Below, piece after piece: positions 22,513 through 29,810 of a stretch of DNA of 32,916 bases. This DNA comes from Bacillota bacterium (GTDB taxonomy: Bacteria > Bacillota > Clostridia > Peptostreptococcales > Anaerovoracaceae). Position 1 is the first letter of the stretch, and the number at the start of each line of letters is the position of its first letter. The position numbers and the translations under genes are program-made. The notes beneath the pieces are model-generated. The model saw only the letters and a list, made by a program, of their open reading frames with translations. It did no database searches and was not told the DNA's origin. The stretch is taken from positions 1 through 32,916 of the forward strand of contig JAHZHL010000001.1 of assembly GCA_019420305.1 (NCBI GenBank). The letters are read 5' to 3'.

Positions 22513-23334
22513 ATGTGGATGAAAAAAGTAACGGATATACCCGTCGATTTGATCGTTGCAAATCCAGATCAGCCAAGAAAATGTTTTGGCGAAGAAGAGC
22601 TTCTTGAACTGAGAGATTCAATTAAAAAATATGGAGTAATACAGCCAATTATTTTAAAAAAACAAAATACCGGACCGTACATACTGATTGCAGGAGAGAG
22701 GAGACTTAGAGCGGCTATTCTGGCAGGGCTTACAAAGATACCTGCGATTATCAGAGAGGCTGATGAAAAGGATACAGCTATTATTGCGCTGGTGGAGAAT
22801 GTACAGAGAGAAAATCTTGGCTATATGGAAGAGGCGCAGGCTTACAATCGCCTGATGGAAGAATATCATCTCACACAGGGAGAACTGGCAGAGAAAGTCG
22901 GAAAAAAGCAATCTACAATTTCGAATAAAATTCGTCTGCTGGCTTTGCCGGAAGATATTCAGAAGGCGTTAATTGAAAATAAGTTGACAGAGCGCCATGC
23001 CAGATCGCTTTTAAAAATCCCAGATGATGAAACAAGAAGGATTGTAATTGATCGGATTGTATCACATGGTTTAAATGTCAGGCAGACTGAAAAATTGATT
23101 GAGGATATTCTGGAAAAACAGCAAGAAGAAAGAAGAAAAAAGAATAAGATCAGTTATATTAGTTATAAATTATATCTGAATACAATTCGAAAAACGTTCA
23201 ATGAAATCTTTCAGGTAGAGCAGGGGGCGAAATACACACAGGAAGATAAAGGAGATTATTATGAAGTAAAAATAACGATTCCAAAAAATCGTTCGAAAAA
23301 TTCAATGGGTAAACAACAAATTGTGAACCAGTAA
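22513..23334 (+). CDS. noc: Noc, ParB-like nucleoid occlusion protein
   Basis: A 273-aa ParB/Noc-family CTPase. The CTP-binding motif GERRLRAA, VENVQREN, and the helix-turn-helix LTQGELAEKVGKKQSTISNKIRLL are present. Position between rsmG and soj, with a second complete parB following, is the usual setting for noc in Bacillota. Noc spreads on DNA from its own sites, binds membrane and blocks division over the nucleoid. ATG 22513 follows GGAGGGG closely. A TATAAA (22485-22490) may be its -10. The C-terminal third diverges from ParB. No B. subtilis-type Noc site was seen in the window, so strict Noc specificity is inferred. Confidence 0.82.
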   Translation: MWMKKVTDIPVDLIVANPDQPRKCFGEEELLELRDSIKKYGVIQPIILKKQNTGPYILIAGERRLRAAILAGLTKIPAIIREADEKDTAIIALVENVQRENLGYMEEAQAYNRLMEEYHLTQGELAEKVGKKQSTISNKIRLLALPEDIQKALIENKLTERHARSLLKIPDDETRRIVIDRIVSHGLNVRQTEKLIEDILEKQQEERRKKNKISYISYKLYLNTIRKTFNEIFQVEQGAKYTQEDKGDYYEVKITIPKNRSKNSMGKQQIVNQ

Positions 23335-23341
23335 AGAGATT

Positions 23342-23376
23342 AAGGAATGTTTCACGTGAAACATTCCTTTTTTTTT
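23342..23376 (+). terminator. Terminator of noc whose stem contains parS
   Basis: A 28-base perfect palindrome (23342-23369, 14-base arms) followed by nine T in all (23368-23376). In RNA it folds as a strong hairpin of about 12 pairs. The central 16 bases are the parS site. Confidence 0.85.
23348..23363. promoter_or_regulatory. parS: parS centromere site, perfect match
   Basis: TGTTTCACGTGAAACA is identical to the B. subtilis consensus parS. It lies between noc and soj, about 8-9 kb from the origin, where ParB would load and slide as a CTP clamp. Confidence 0.95.
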
Positions 23377-23464
23377 CGTAAAAACTATAGTAAAAAAAAG
23401 TTGAATAGTATATAATCAATTTATATGAAATACATTCAGTATGTTGTTCTAAGGAGGATATATT

Positions 23465-24238
23465 TTGGGAAAAGCAATTGCAATATTCAATCAAAAAGGA
23501 GGCGTAGGCAAGACAACCACAAATATCAATCTGGCAGCTTGTCTGGCTTTGAAAGATAAAAAAGTTTTGATTATTGATATTGATCCACAGGGGAATACTA
23601 CCAGCGGTATTGGATTATCAAAGAACGAACTTGGAAACACTTCTTATGAAATTCTTGTAGAGAATAATATTGATCCGAAAACAGCGATATTACAGACGGA
23701 AGTAAAAAATCTTGATATCATTCCCGCCAGTGTACAGCTGGCAGGAGCTGAAGTTGAACTGATACAGTTAAAAGGCAGAGAAAAAAGGCTGAAAAAAGCG
23801 CTGGATCAGATTAAACCGGATTACGATTACATTTTTATAGACTGTCCTCCATCTTTGGGTCTTTTGACAATTAATTCTCTGACAGCGGTAGATTCTGTAC
23901 TGATTCCTATTCAGTGTGAGTTTTATGCTCTTGAAGGTGTAAGCCAGCTCATGAGTACCATTGAAATTGTTAAAAAGAATATGAATCCGGATCTGGAAAT
24001 ACAGGGCGTTATACTCAGTATGTTCGATGGAAGAACGAATTTATCGGTTCAGGTTGTAGAAGAAGTAAAAAAATATTTTAAAGAAAAAGTATATACAACT
24101 GTAATACCGAGAAATGTAAGGCTTGCGGAAGCTCCAAGCTATGGAATGCCTATTATGCAGTATGATCCAAAATCAGCGGGGGCTCAGGCTTATCAGGAAT
24201 TTGCTGAGGAGTTCTTAAGTCTGGAGGATGAAGAATAA
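23465..24238 (+). CDS. soj: Chromosome partitioning ATPase Soj/ParA
   Basis: A 257-aa ParA-type Walker ATPase. It starts GKAIAIFNQKGGVGKTTTNI, with the deviant Walker A KGGVGKT; DIDPQGNTTSGIG and DCPPSLGLLT are the A' and B motifs. It works with ParB in origin segregation and, in B. subtilis, regulates DnaA. The start is TTG, with AAGGAGGAT eight bases upstream; no ATG or GTG is closer. A TATAAT (23411-23416) is a likely -10. It overlaps parB by one base (TAATG). Confidence 0.95.
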   Translation: MGKAIAIFNQKGGVGKTTTNINLAACLALKDKKVLIIDIDPQGNTTSGIGLSKNELGNTSYEILVENNIDPKTAILQTEVKNLDIIPASVQLAGAEVELIQLKGREKRLKKALDQIKPDYDYIFIDCPPSLGLLTINSLTAVDSVLIPIQCEFYALEGVSQLMSTIEIVKKNMNPDLEIQGVILSMFDGRTNLSVQVVEEVKKYFKEKVYTTVIPRNVRLAEAPSYGMPIMQYDPKSAGAQAYQEFAEEFLSLEDEE

Positions 24239-25131
24239 TGGCAGTACCCAAAAACAGAGGTTTAGGAAAAGGGCTTGAGGCCCTTTTTAATAGTTCAGAA
24301 ATTGATACCAAAGAAATTTCAATAGAAAAAACAGAAGAAAGTGAACAGAAGGGGATATCCTTTATCGATATTAATGAGATAAAACCAAATCAAAATCAGC
24401 CAAGAAAAGTTTTTGACGAGGAAAAACTGGGAGAACTCGCGGATTCCATCAAAGAACACGGATTGATACAGCCTGTGATTTTAAGGAAGGCAGAGAAGGG
24501 CTATGAAATTGTAGCAGGTGAACGGAGATGGAGAGCATGCAGGAAAGCAGGCCTGAAAGAGATTCCATGTATTATCAGAGAATTTACCGATGAACAGAAC
24601 ATGCTCATTGCTATTATTGAGAATATGCAGCGTGAGGATCTGAATCCGATTGAAGAAGCGGAAGGGCTTAACCAGATGATTACATCCTTTGGCATGACTC
24701 AGGAGCAGGTTTCCAAAAGTGTGGGGAAAAGCAGACCTTATATTACTAACGCGCTCCGCCTTTTAAAGCTTCCGACGGAGATCAGAGAAATGCTGTCTAT
24801 GGATCAGCTTTCTGCCGGACACGCCAGAGCGATTGCGGGAATTTCAGATACAGAAAAACAGATCCGAATTGCGGAGTACGCGGTAAAAGAAGGACTCTCT
24901 GTAAGAGAAATCGAAAAGCTGATTAAAGAAGAAAGCGCTCCGAAAAAGAAAGCTTCCAGAAAGAAAGCGGAAAAGAGCGCTGATGTAATAAAAGTGGAAG
25001 ACGATTTAAAACAGATTATGGGAACAAAAGTAAGTTTGAGCCAGTCTGGAAGAAAAGGCAAAATTGAAATCGAATATTACAGCAGAGATGAGCTGGAACG
25101 ATTGATTGAAATGTTGAAATCACTGGGATAG
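24238..25131 (+). CDS. parB: Chromosome partitioning protein ParB/Spo0J
   Basis: A 297-aa parS-binding CTPase. Signature features are GLGKGLEALF at the N terminus (ParA-stimulating segment), NQNQPRKVFDE, the CTP motif GERRWRACR, ENMQREDLNPIEEAEG, and helix-turn-helix MTQEQVSKSVGKSRPYITNALRLL. A Lys-rich linker leads to the C-terminal dimerisation domain. It loads SMC at the origin. A parS site starts eight bases after its stop codon. Confidence 0.95.
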   Translation: MAVPKNRGLGKGLEALFNSSEIDTKEISIEKTEESEQKGISFIDINEIKPNQNQPRKVFDEEKLGELADSIKEHGLIQPVILRKAEKGYEIVAGERRWRACRKAGLKEIPCIIREFTDEQNMLIAIIENMQREDLNPIEEAEGLNQMITSFGMTQEQVSKSVGKSRPYITNALRLLKLPTEIREMLSMDQLSAGHARAIAGISDTEKQIRIAEYAVKEGLSVREIEKLIKEESAPKKKASRKKAEKSADVIKVEDDLKQIMGTKVSLSQSGRKGKIEIEYYSRDELERLIEMLKSLG

Positions 25132-25138
25132 AACAAAG

Positions 25139-25154
25139 GGTTTCACGTGAAACA
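25139..25154. promoter_or_regulatory. parS: Second parS site, 15 of 16 bases, touching the next start codon
   Basis: GGTTTCACGTGAAACA matches the consensus except at the first base. Its last A is the first base of the ATG of the SprT-like gene, and the site occupies the place where a ribosome-binding site should be. Confidence 0.88.
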
Positions 25155-25687
25155 TGAATAAGAGAGAAATTGAATCCTGTATTCAGGAATTAATAGCAGA
25201 ATGCAGGGAGTGTAAGATACCTGTAAGCGGAAAGATTGATCCGGAAGTGCGGATTAATAAAAGAGCCCGCAGCCGATTTGCCGCCTGTAAAAGGGAGAAG
25301 GGCTTGAATGGTGAAACTTATAAAATAGAAATAGGAGAGGCTCTTCTTACTGCTGAGGAAAAGGTTATCCGTACGGTTCTTGCTCATGAATTGCTTCATA
25401 CCTGTAGAGGATGTTATAATCACGGATCCAGATGGAAAGAATACGCGTATCAAATGAACCAAAACTACGGTTATAGGATCAAAACTACAGCTACTTATGA
25501 AGAACTGGGACTGAAAGCTCCGGAAAGGCAAAAAAAGATCAATTATATGATAACCTGCCAGAAATGCGGGAAAATATTTTATCGGCAAAAACGTTCCAGG
25601 CTAATCACAAATATTACGCAGTACCGATGCCGATGCGGTGGAACTCTGGAATACAGGAAAATAGAACAAAAAAATCAGGGAATATAA
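25154..25687 (+). CDS. SprT-like zinc metalloprotease domain protein
   Basis: A 177-aa protein with the SprT/Spartan-type active site HELLH (78-82) and a third candidate ligand His90 in CYNHGSRWK. A C-terminal zinc ribbon has CQKC (135-138) and CRC (159-161). Eukaryotic Spartan cuts DNA-protein crosslinks; the role of the bacterial members is poorly known. It begins 22 bases after parB, and a parS site fills its upstream region so that no normal ribosome-binding site is seen (AAAGGG is 13 bases away). It may be translated by coupling or as a weakly expressed gene. Confidence 0.82.
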   Translation: MNKREIESCIQELIAECRECKIPVSGKIDPEVRINKRARSRFAACKREKGLNGETYKIEIGEALLTAEEKVIRTVLAHELLHTCRGCYNHGSRWKEYAYQMNQNYGYRIKTTATYEELGLKAPERQKKINYMITCQKCGKIFYRQKRSRLITNITQYRCRCGGTLEYRKIEQKNQGI

Positions 25688-25713
25688 ATTTATAATAATG
25701 GAATATATTTACA

Positions 25714-25742
25714 AAAAAGCGAGTGGAGAAGCTCGCTTTTTC
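25714..25742 (+). terminator. Terminator of the soj-parB-sprT unit
   Basis: AAAAAGCGAG (25714-25723) pairs with CTCGCTTTTT (25732-25741); perfect 10-bp stem ending in a T-run. Confidence 0.88.
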
Positions 25743-25754
25743 TATTATAAATAA

Positions 25755-25782
25755 GAATAAAAAATGATTCTCCGCATAGACT
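25755..25782 (+). promoter_or_regulatory. Candidate sigma-E promoter of the sipL-like gene
   Basis: GAATAAA (25755-25761), 13 bases, CATAGACT (25775-25782). The -10 matches the mother-cell sigma-E consensus CATACAnT, as I recall it, at all but one position. The match fits the expected compartment of SPOCS/LysM coat-anchoring proteins. Confidence 0.45.
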
Positions 25783-25801
25783 GTACAAGAATATTGTACA
25801 G
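25781..25801 (+). other. Inverted repeat at the 5' end of the sipL-like message
   Basis: CTGTACAA (25781-25788) and TTGTACAG (25794-25801), five-base loop, located at the predicted transcript start and before the ribosome-binding site. It could be an operator or a 5' stabilising hairpin. Confidence 0.5.
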
Positions 25802-25821
25802 AAAACAGAGGGGGAAACATC

Positions 25822-27684
25822 ATGACATATGAGGAAAAGATACCTGATTTCGCGCTGCAGCCTGCAAAATCAGAAGATCCGGATCCAGATAAGAACGATC
25901 AGGATGATGGATTTGATCCGACTCCTTACGATCGCCTTTTAGTACCGGAACCCATAGAAGGGAAAAAGGAAGAAGCGATTTACGGGGAATCCGGAGAAAC
26001 GGAAGAAATCTTTAAGGAGAAGGAAGAAAAACCGGAGCCTGTTGTATTGAAAGAAGAACCTGCGGAAGATCAAGATAAAAAAACGGCTGTCGAGCCGGTT
26101 CGGATTACGCCTCTTTCTGCTCAGTCCGTCTATAACGATTTACGTATCTCCACCGTCTGCCAGAATGAAGAAACAAAAGTCATCGTAGAAGAAGACATTT
26201 TAGTGCCGGATACAAAACCGGATTTGCTTTCCATATTATCTATGAACGGGAAAGTTTATCTGTCCGGAAGAGAGATACAGACAGAGCAGGGGGAAGGGGA
26301 TAACGTACACGTAACAGGGGAACTTTTGCTGCATACCATCTATATCCCCCAGAAAAAAGAAAACCGGGATCAGATCGCAGTTATTCAGTCCACACTTCCT
26401 TTTAAGACAGACTGGCCAGTTAACGCATCACCTATTTCCCATATTTCTGTTACACCTGAGATTGAAAAAATTGAATATACGGTAATTAATGAAAGAAAAT
26501 TCCGCGCAAAGGCAACTTTAAATCTGTCTTTGAAAGAATACGCGGAAAAGCAATTTTCTCTGTTTGATGGTCTGCGAACAGAAAAACTGGAACTTTTAAA
26601 AGAAAGTGTAAAAATAAGCCATATAGCGGCACGCAAAGAAGATTCTATTGAGATCTCAGAAGAACTTAGGTTAAAAGAGGGAGTTCTTAAACCTTCCAGA
26701 ATATTAAATTCTGAAATTCGAGTTGCAGAAAACCACAGACAGATTACAGAAGAAAAAATCGTAATTAACGCGAATATCTGGGTAAGGGTTTTATATGAAG
26801 GGGAAGATGTGGAAGAAGGTGAAATTTATGAAAAAACAGAATTTTTCCAGGGAAAAACAGATTTTACCCAGTTTATTTTGATAGATAAAGAAAAAGACGC
26901 GGCTGACAGTAGAGTTTCCTTTAATGATAAAGATCTGGAAGTCAGGATAACCGAGGGAACCGAAGACGGATTTACACTTTCGGGAAAAGTCAGCACATCT
27001 GTTGAAATCTTTCATAATGTAGAAAAAGAGATTGTATCGGATTTGTATCACGGTACAAGAGATACAACTTATGATTTTACAGAGCAGAAAGTGGAGGCGG
27101 TCGTCGGCAGCAGCAGCGCGGAAACAACGGCGAGAGAAATCTTTCCGATTCCGGAAAAATATGGCGGAGCAGATAAAATCATATACATAGACGGAGCTAT
27201 AAAAAAGAAAAAACATCAGGTTGAAGACGGAAAACTTCGAATCGAAGGGGTTCTGGAGGGGCAGATCATATGTCTCGGAGAAGAGGATCGAAAACCGTTT
27301 GCTGTAAAGCAGGATCTCCCATTTCGGAGCCTTTTAGAACTACCGAAAACACAGGGTGATTTGAAAATCGAAAGCAACATAGGAATCAAAGAATTGTGGT
27401 TCGATAAAATAAATGAAAAACAGGTGGAAGTAAACGCAAGCCTGCAGATTCAGGCGGCCGCTGTGGAAGAAAAAAACATAAAACTGATAAAAAACCCATG
27501 CTTTGTGGAAAACAGCCAGACAAAGAAGCCGTCCTCCATGGTAATCTACATTACAAAAAAAGGAGACAGTCTCTGGAATATCGCGAAAAAATATAAAACA
27601 GGAGTCAATGTAATTAGGAAGATCAATCAGATGCAGGAGAATGAAGATATTAAAGAGAATATGCGCCTTCTCATTGTAAAATAA
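25822..27684 (+). CDS. sipL: SPOCS (DUF3794) and LysM protein, SipL-like spore coat anchor
   Basis: A 620-aa protein. Residues 1-100 are an acidic, proline-rich region of low complexity. The middle (about 100-560) holds SPOCS-type repeats; each has the pattern KVIVEEDILVPDTKPDLLSIL or degenerate relatives. The C terminus (about 573-620) is a LysM domain, VIYITKKGDSLWNIAKKYKT. Clostridioides difficile SipL has three SPOCS domains plus LysM and binds SpoIVA to hold the coat on the forespore. This protein is longer because of the N-terminal tail. GAGGGGG precedes the ATG. The partner spoIVA is not in the window, so the name rests on architecture. Confidence 0.72.
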   Translation: MTYEEKIPDFALQPAKSEDPDPDKNDQDDGFDPTPYDRLLVPEPIEGKKEEAIYGESGETEEIFKEKEEKPEPVVLKEEPAEDQDKKTAVEPVRITPLSAQSVYNDLRISTVCQNEETKVIVEEDILVPDTKPDLLSILSMNGKVYLSGREIQTEQGEGDNVHVTGELLLHTIYIPQKKENRDQIAVIQSTLPFKTDWPVNASPISHISVTPEIEKIEYTVINERKFRAKATLNLSLKEYAEKQFSLFDGLRTEKLELLKESVKISHIAARKEDSIEISEELRLKEGVLKPSRILNSEIRVAENHRQITEEKIVINANIWVRVLYEGEDVEEGEIYEKTEFFQGKTDFTQFILIDKEKDAADSRVSFNDKDLEVRITEGTEDGFTLSGKVSTSVEIFHNVEKEIVSDLYHGTRDTTYDFTEQKVEAVVGSSSAETTAREIFPIPEKYGGADKIIYIDGAIKKKKHQVEDGKLRIEGVLEGQIICLGEEDRKPFAVKQDLPFRSLLELPKTQGDLKIESNIGIKELWFDKINEKQVEVNASLQIQAAAVEEKNIKLIKNPCFVENSQTKKPSSMVIYITKKGDSLWNIAKKYKTGVNVIRKINQMQENEDIKENMRLLIVK

Positions 27685-27693
27685 AAAAATCAG

Positions 27694-27723
27694 GTATAAA
27701 ACAAGCCCTCCATGGTAAGAATT
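27694..27723 (+). promoter_or_regulatory. Candidate sigma-F promoter of spoIIR
   Basis: GTATA (27694-27698), exactly 15 bases, GGTAAGAATT (27714-27723). This fits the sigma-F pattern as I recall it (GYATA, about 15 bases, GGnnAnAnT). The start would be near 27730, inside the loop of the hairpin that covers the ribosome-binding site. spoIIR is a classic sigma-F gene. Confidence 0.65.
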
Positions 27724-27746
27724 GAAAATACAGGGAGGGCTTGTTT
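27699..27746 (+). promoter_or_regulatory. Hairpin masking the spoIIR ribosome-binding site
   Basis: A 13-bp perfect stem, AAACAAGCCCTCC (27699-27711) with GGAGGGCTTGTTT (27734-27746), with a 22-base loop. The 3' arm contains the GGAGGG site of spoIIR and ends one base before its ATG. It may double as a weak terminator of the sipL-like gene, although its T-run is poor. Confidence 0.75.
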
Positions 27747-28313
27747 ATGAAAAATTCAGATTTAAAACAGAAGTGCATGCTGAGTCTGATTTTAGTTATC
27801 GTCATGGGTGTCGTTCTCTTTTATACATACGAGGACGAGCCTCAGAATCAATATACAGGAATTATCAGACTTCATGTAATCGCAAACAGCGACAGCGGAG
27901 AAGATCAGGAGTTAAAGCTGAAAGTAAGAGACGAAATTATTAAAGAAGTAGGAAGTCTGCAGGACAGCGATAATATAAAAGAATCCAGGGAATATCTGCG
28001 GACACATTTGAAAGACATGGAAGAAACCGCCAATAGGGTAATTGAGGAAAACGGAAAGCATTATACGGCAAAGGCAGACCTGGGTGTTCGGTGGATTCCT
28101 AAAAAAACCTATGGGGACATGTATTTTCCGGCGGGAAATTATGAGGCTCTGAATCTGACACTGGGAAAAGGAGAAGGACAGAACTGGTGGTGCGTACTGT
28201 TTCCACCCTTATGCCTGATCGAGGAGGATGCGGAGCAGATGAAAGAAATGGGAATTTCTGAACAAAAGAAAATTGAAGTAAAATGGAAGCTGATGGAAAT
28301 TCTGAGTCAATAA
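27747..28313 (+). CDS. spoIIR: Stage II sporulation protein R
   Basis: A 188-aa exported signalling protein with an N-terminal membrane/signal segment (about residues 10-28). Family motifs IIRLHVIANSDSGEDQELKL and GEGQNWWCVLFPPLCL are intact. SpoIIR is made in the forespore and triggers SpoIIGA in the mother-cell membrane to process pro-sigma-E. The ATG at 27747 is chosen with GGAGGG seven bases upstream, rather than the TTG at 27741, which lies in the hairpin arm. It is followed by a bidirectional terminator. Confidence 0.94.
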   Translation: MKNSDLKQKCMLSLILVIVMGVVLFYTYEDEPQNQYTGIIRLHVIANSDSGEDQELKLKVRDEIIKEVGSLQDSDNIKESREYLRTHLKDMEETANRVIEENGKHYTAKADLGVRWIPKKTYGDMYFPAGNYEALNLTLGKGEGQNWWCVLFPPLCLIEEDAEQMKEMGISEQKKIEVKWKLMEILSQ

Positions 28314-28315
28314 AG

Positions 28316-28352
28316 AAAAAGACCCGGGTGATGCAAACACCCAGGTCTTTTT
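28316..28352. terminator. Bidirectional terminator between spoIIR and htrA
   Basis: AAAAAGACC (28316-28324) pairs with GGTCTTTTT (28344-28352), with an inner GGGTG/CACCC stem after one mismatch. It has T-runs on both strands and serves the two convergent genes. Confidence 0.88.
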
Positions 28353-28370
28353 CTATCTTATTATTACTTA

Positions 28371-29645
28371 TTAAGAGGAAGTTCTTTCTTCTAACTCTAA
28401 CTCGATTTCTTTTGTCTGTCCGTCGCGGAGCACGATATACGTTACTTTGTCGCCCACCTTGTGGGAAGTAATGATGGAAGAAAGAGTTTCAAAACTGTCA
28501 ATTTCCTGTCCATCAACCGAATAAACAAGATCTCCGGCTTTAAATCCGGCTTTTTTCGCGTTGGATCCGGTTACTTCCTGAATATAGACGCTTCCGGTTC
28601 CCTGAGAACTCTGTCCTCCTCCGAAATATTCTTCGAGACCGCCGCTTCCGCCGCTCTGCTGAGAAGAAGTATCCACATAGGACATGCCGGTGTAAGGCTG
28701 TCCGCTTACATATCCGTTTTCCATCAGCTGGCTGGCAGCGTCCACCGCTTTATTAATCGGAATAGCGAACCCCAGACCTTCCACATCAGAGCCGGAAGAT
28801 TTCGCGACTACAATTCCGATTAGCTGTCCATATTGGTTAAACAAGCCTCCGCCGGAATTTCCGGGATTAATAGAAGTATCTGTCTGAAGCAGGGACATGG
28901 TTTTTCCATCAATGCTGATGGAACGATCCAGAGCGCTGATGATGCCTGCTGTAACCGTACCGCCAAGTTCACCCAGCGGGTTCCCGATAGCAACAGCCAT
29001 ATCTCCGACATTTAGCTGATCACTGTTTCCCATGGTTGCAGCAGTAAGGTTTTTCGCGTCAATTTTCAGAACTGCGATATCGGTATTAGAGTCGCTGCCG
29101 ACCACTTTCGCTTCATATTCTTTTTCGTCCGCAGTGGTGACCGTAATGGTGCCGGCGCCTTCTATCACGTGGTTATTCGTAATGATATATCCGTTGCTTC
29201 TGATGATGACGCCGCTTCCTGCGCCTTCTGTCACATACTGATCCATCCAGATATCCGATGACTGGACGGATTCTGTTTTGATTTCGACAACGGAATCCTG
29301 AACAGCCGCGGTAATCTCCTGAACCGTCATTTCACTTCCTGTTGCGTCTTCCAGATCAAATCCGGTCGTATTTGCGTTCGTGGTATTATCCCGTCCCGCG
29401 GAATACTGCGGTGAAGCTGAATTTGCCAGATAGGCGCCTCCAAAACCAAACGCGCTTGATAGAAAAACGCAGAGCACAATAATCGCGGTCAACCCGGTTT
29501 TTGTTAGGGTAATCGGTTTTCCCTTCTTTTTTTTCTTTTTTCTTCCTCCGCCGGGAGACTGCTGATCTCCCATCCCGGAAGGTACTAATTGTCCGGGATT
29601 CGGACCGTTTGTGTATTGATAATGATTGTCATTGTACTGATCCAT
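28371..29645 (-). CDS. htrA: HtrA/DegP-family membrane-anchored serine protease with PDZ domain
   Basis: A 424-aa protein. A hydrophilic Gly/Pro/Lys-rich cytoplasmic tail (1-48) precedes a single membrane segment (about 50-72). The trypsin-like domain has the triad His159 (NNHV), Asp189 (NTDIAVL) and Ser264 (GNSGGG). A PDZ domain (about 315-415) carries a Ser/Gly/Gln-rich insertion at 327-350 and the usual KKAGFKAGDLVYSVDG. It degrades or refolds damaged proteins outside the membrane. AGGGGGAAA precedes the ATG. It is divergent from hslO, another protein-quality gene. Confidence 0.93.
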   Translation of the reverse strand: MDQYNDNHYQYTNGPNPGQLVPSGMGDQQSPGGGRKKKKKKGKPITLTKTGLTAIIVLCVFLSSAFGFGGAYLANSASPQYSAGRDNTTNANTTGFDLEDATGSEMTVQEITAAVQDSVVEIKTESVQSSDIWMDQYVTEGAGSGVIIRSNGYIITNNHVIEGAGTITVTTADEKEYEAKVVGSDSNTDIAVLKIDAKNLTAATMGNSDQLNVGDMAVAIGNPLGELGGTVTAGIISALDRSISIDGKTMSLLQTDTSINPGNSGGGLFNQYGQLIGIVVAKSSGSDVEGLGFAIPINKAVDAASQLMENGYVSGQPYTGMSYVDTSSQQSGGSGGLEEYFGGGQSSQGTGSVYIQEVTGSNAKKAGFKAGDLVYSVDGQEIDSFETLSSIITSHKVGDKVTYIVLRDGQTKEIELELEERTSS

Positions 29646-29699
29646 AATGTATTTCCCCCTTTTTCAACTTTCCTCTTGATTTAAACCTAATATACACAT

Positions 29700-29727
29700 T
29701 CTATATGATTTTTTTGTGTTGAATCAA
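29700..29727 (-). promoter_or_regulatory. Candidate htrA promoter
   Basis: On the minus strand TTGATT (29727-29722), 16 bases, TATAGA (29705-29700). No CIRCE element or CssR-like direct repeat was recognised nearby. Confidence 0.45.
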
Positions 29728-29748
29728 TGTAAATATGAAATAAAGATA

Positions 29749-29777
29749 TTAATAATTTCTTACAACTATGGTAGAAT
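29749..29777 (+). promoter_or_regulatory. Candidate hslO promoter with extended -10
   Basis: TTAATA (29749-29754), 17 bases, TAGAAT (29772-29777) preceded by TGG, giving an extended TGnTAGAAT. Start expected near 29784. Confidence 0.5.
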
Positions 29778-29810
29778 TGAAAGGAAAAGATAAAATAAGG
29801 GGAGAGGAAA

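Noticed and set aside
29646..29810. CIRCE or other heat-shock operator between htrA and hslO
   Set aside because: No TTAGCACTC-type inverted repeat or other recognised heat-shock operator is present in this gap.
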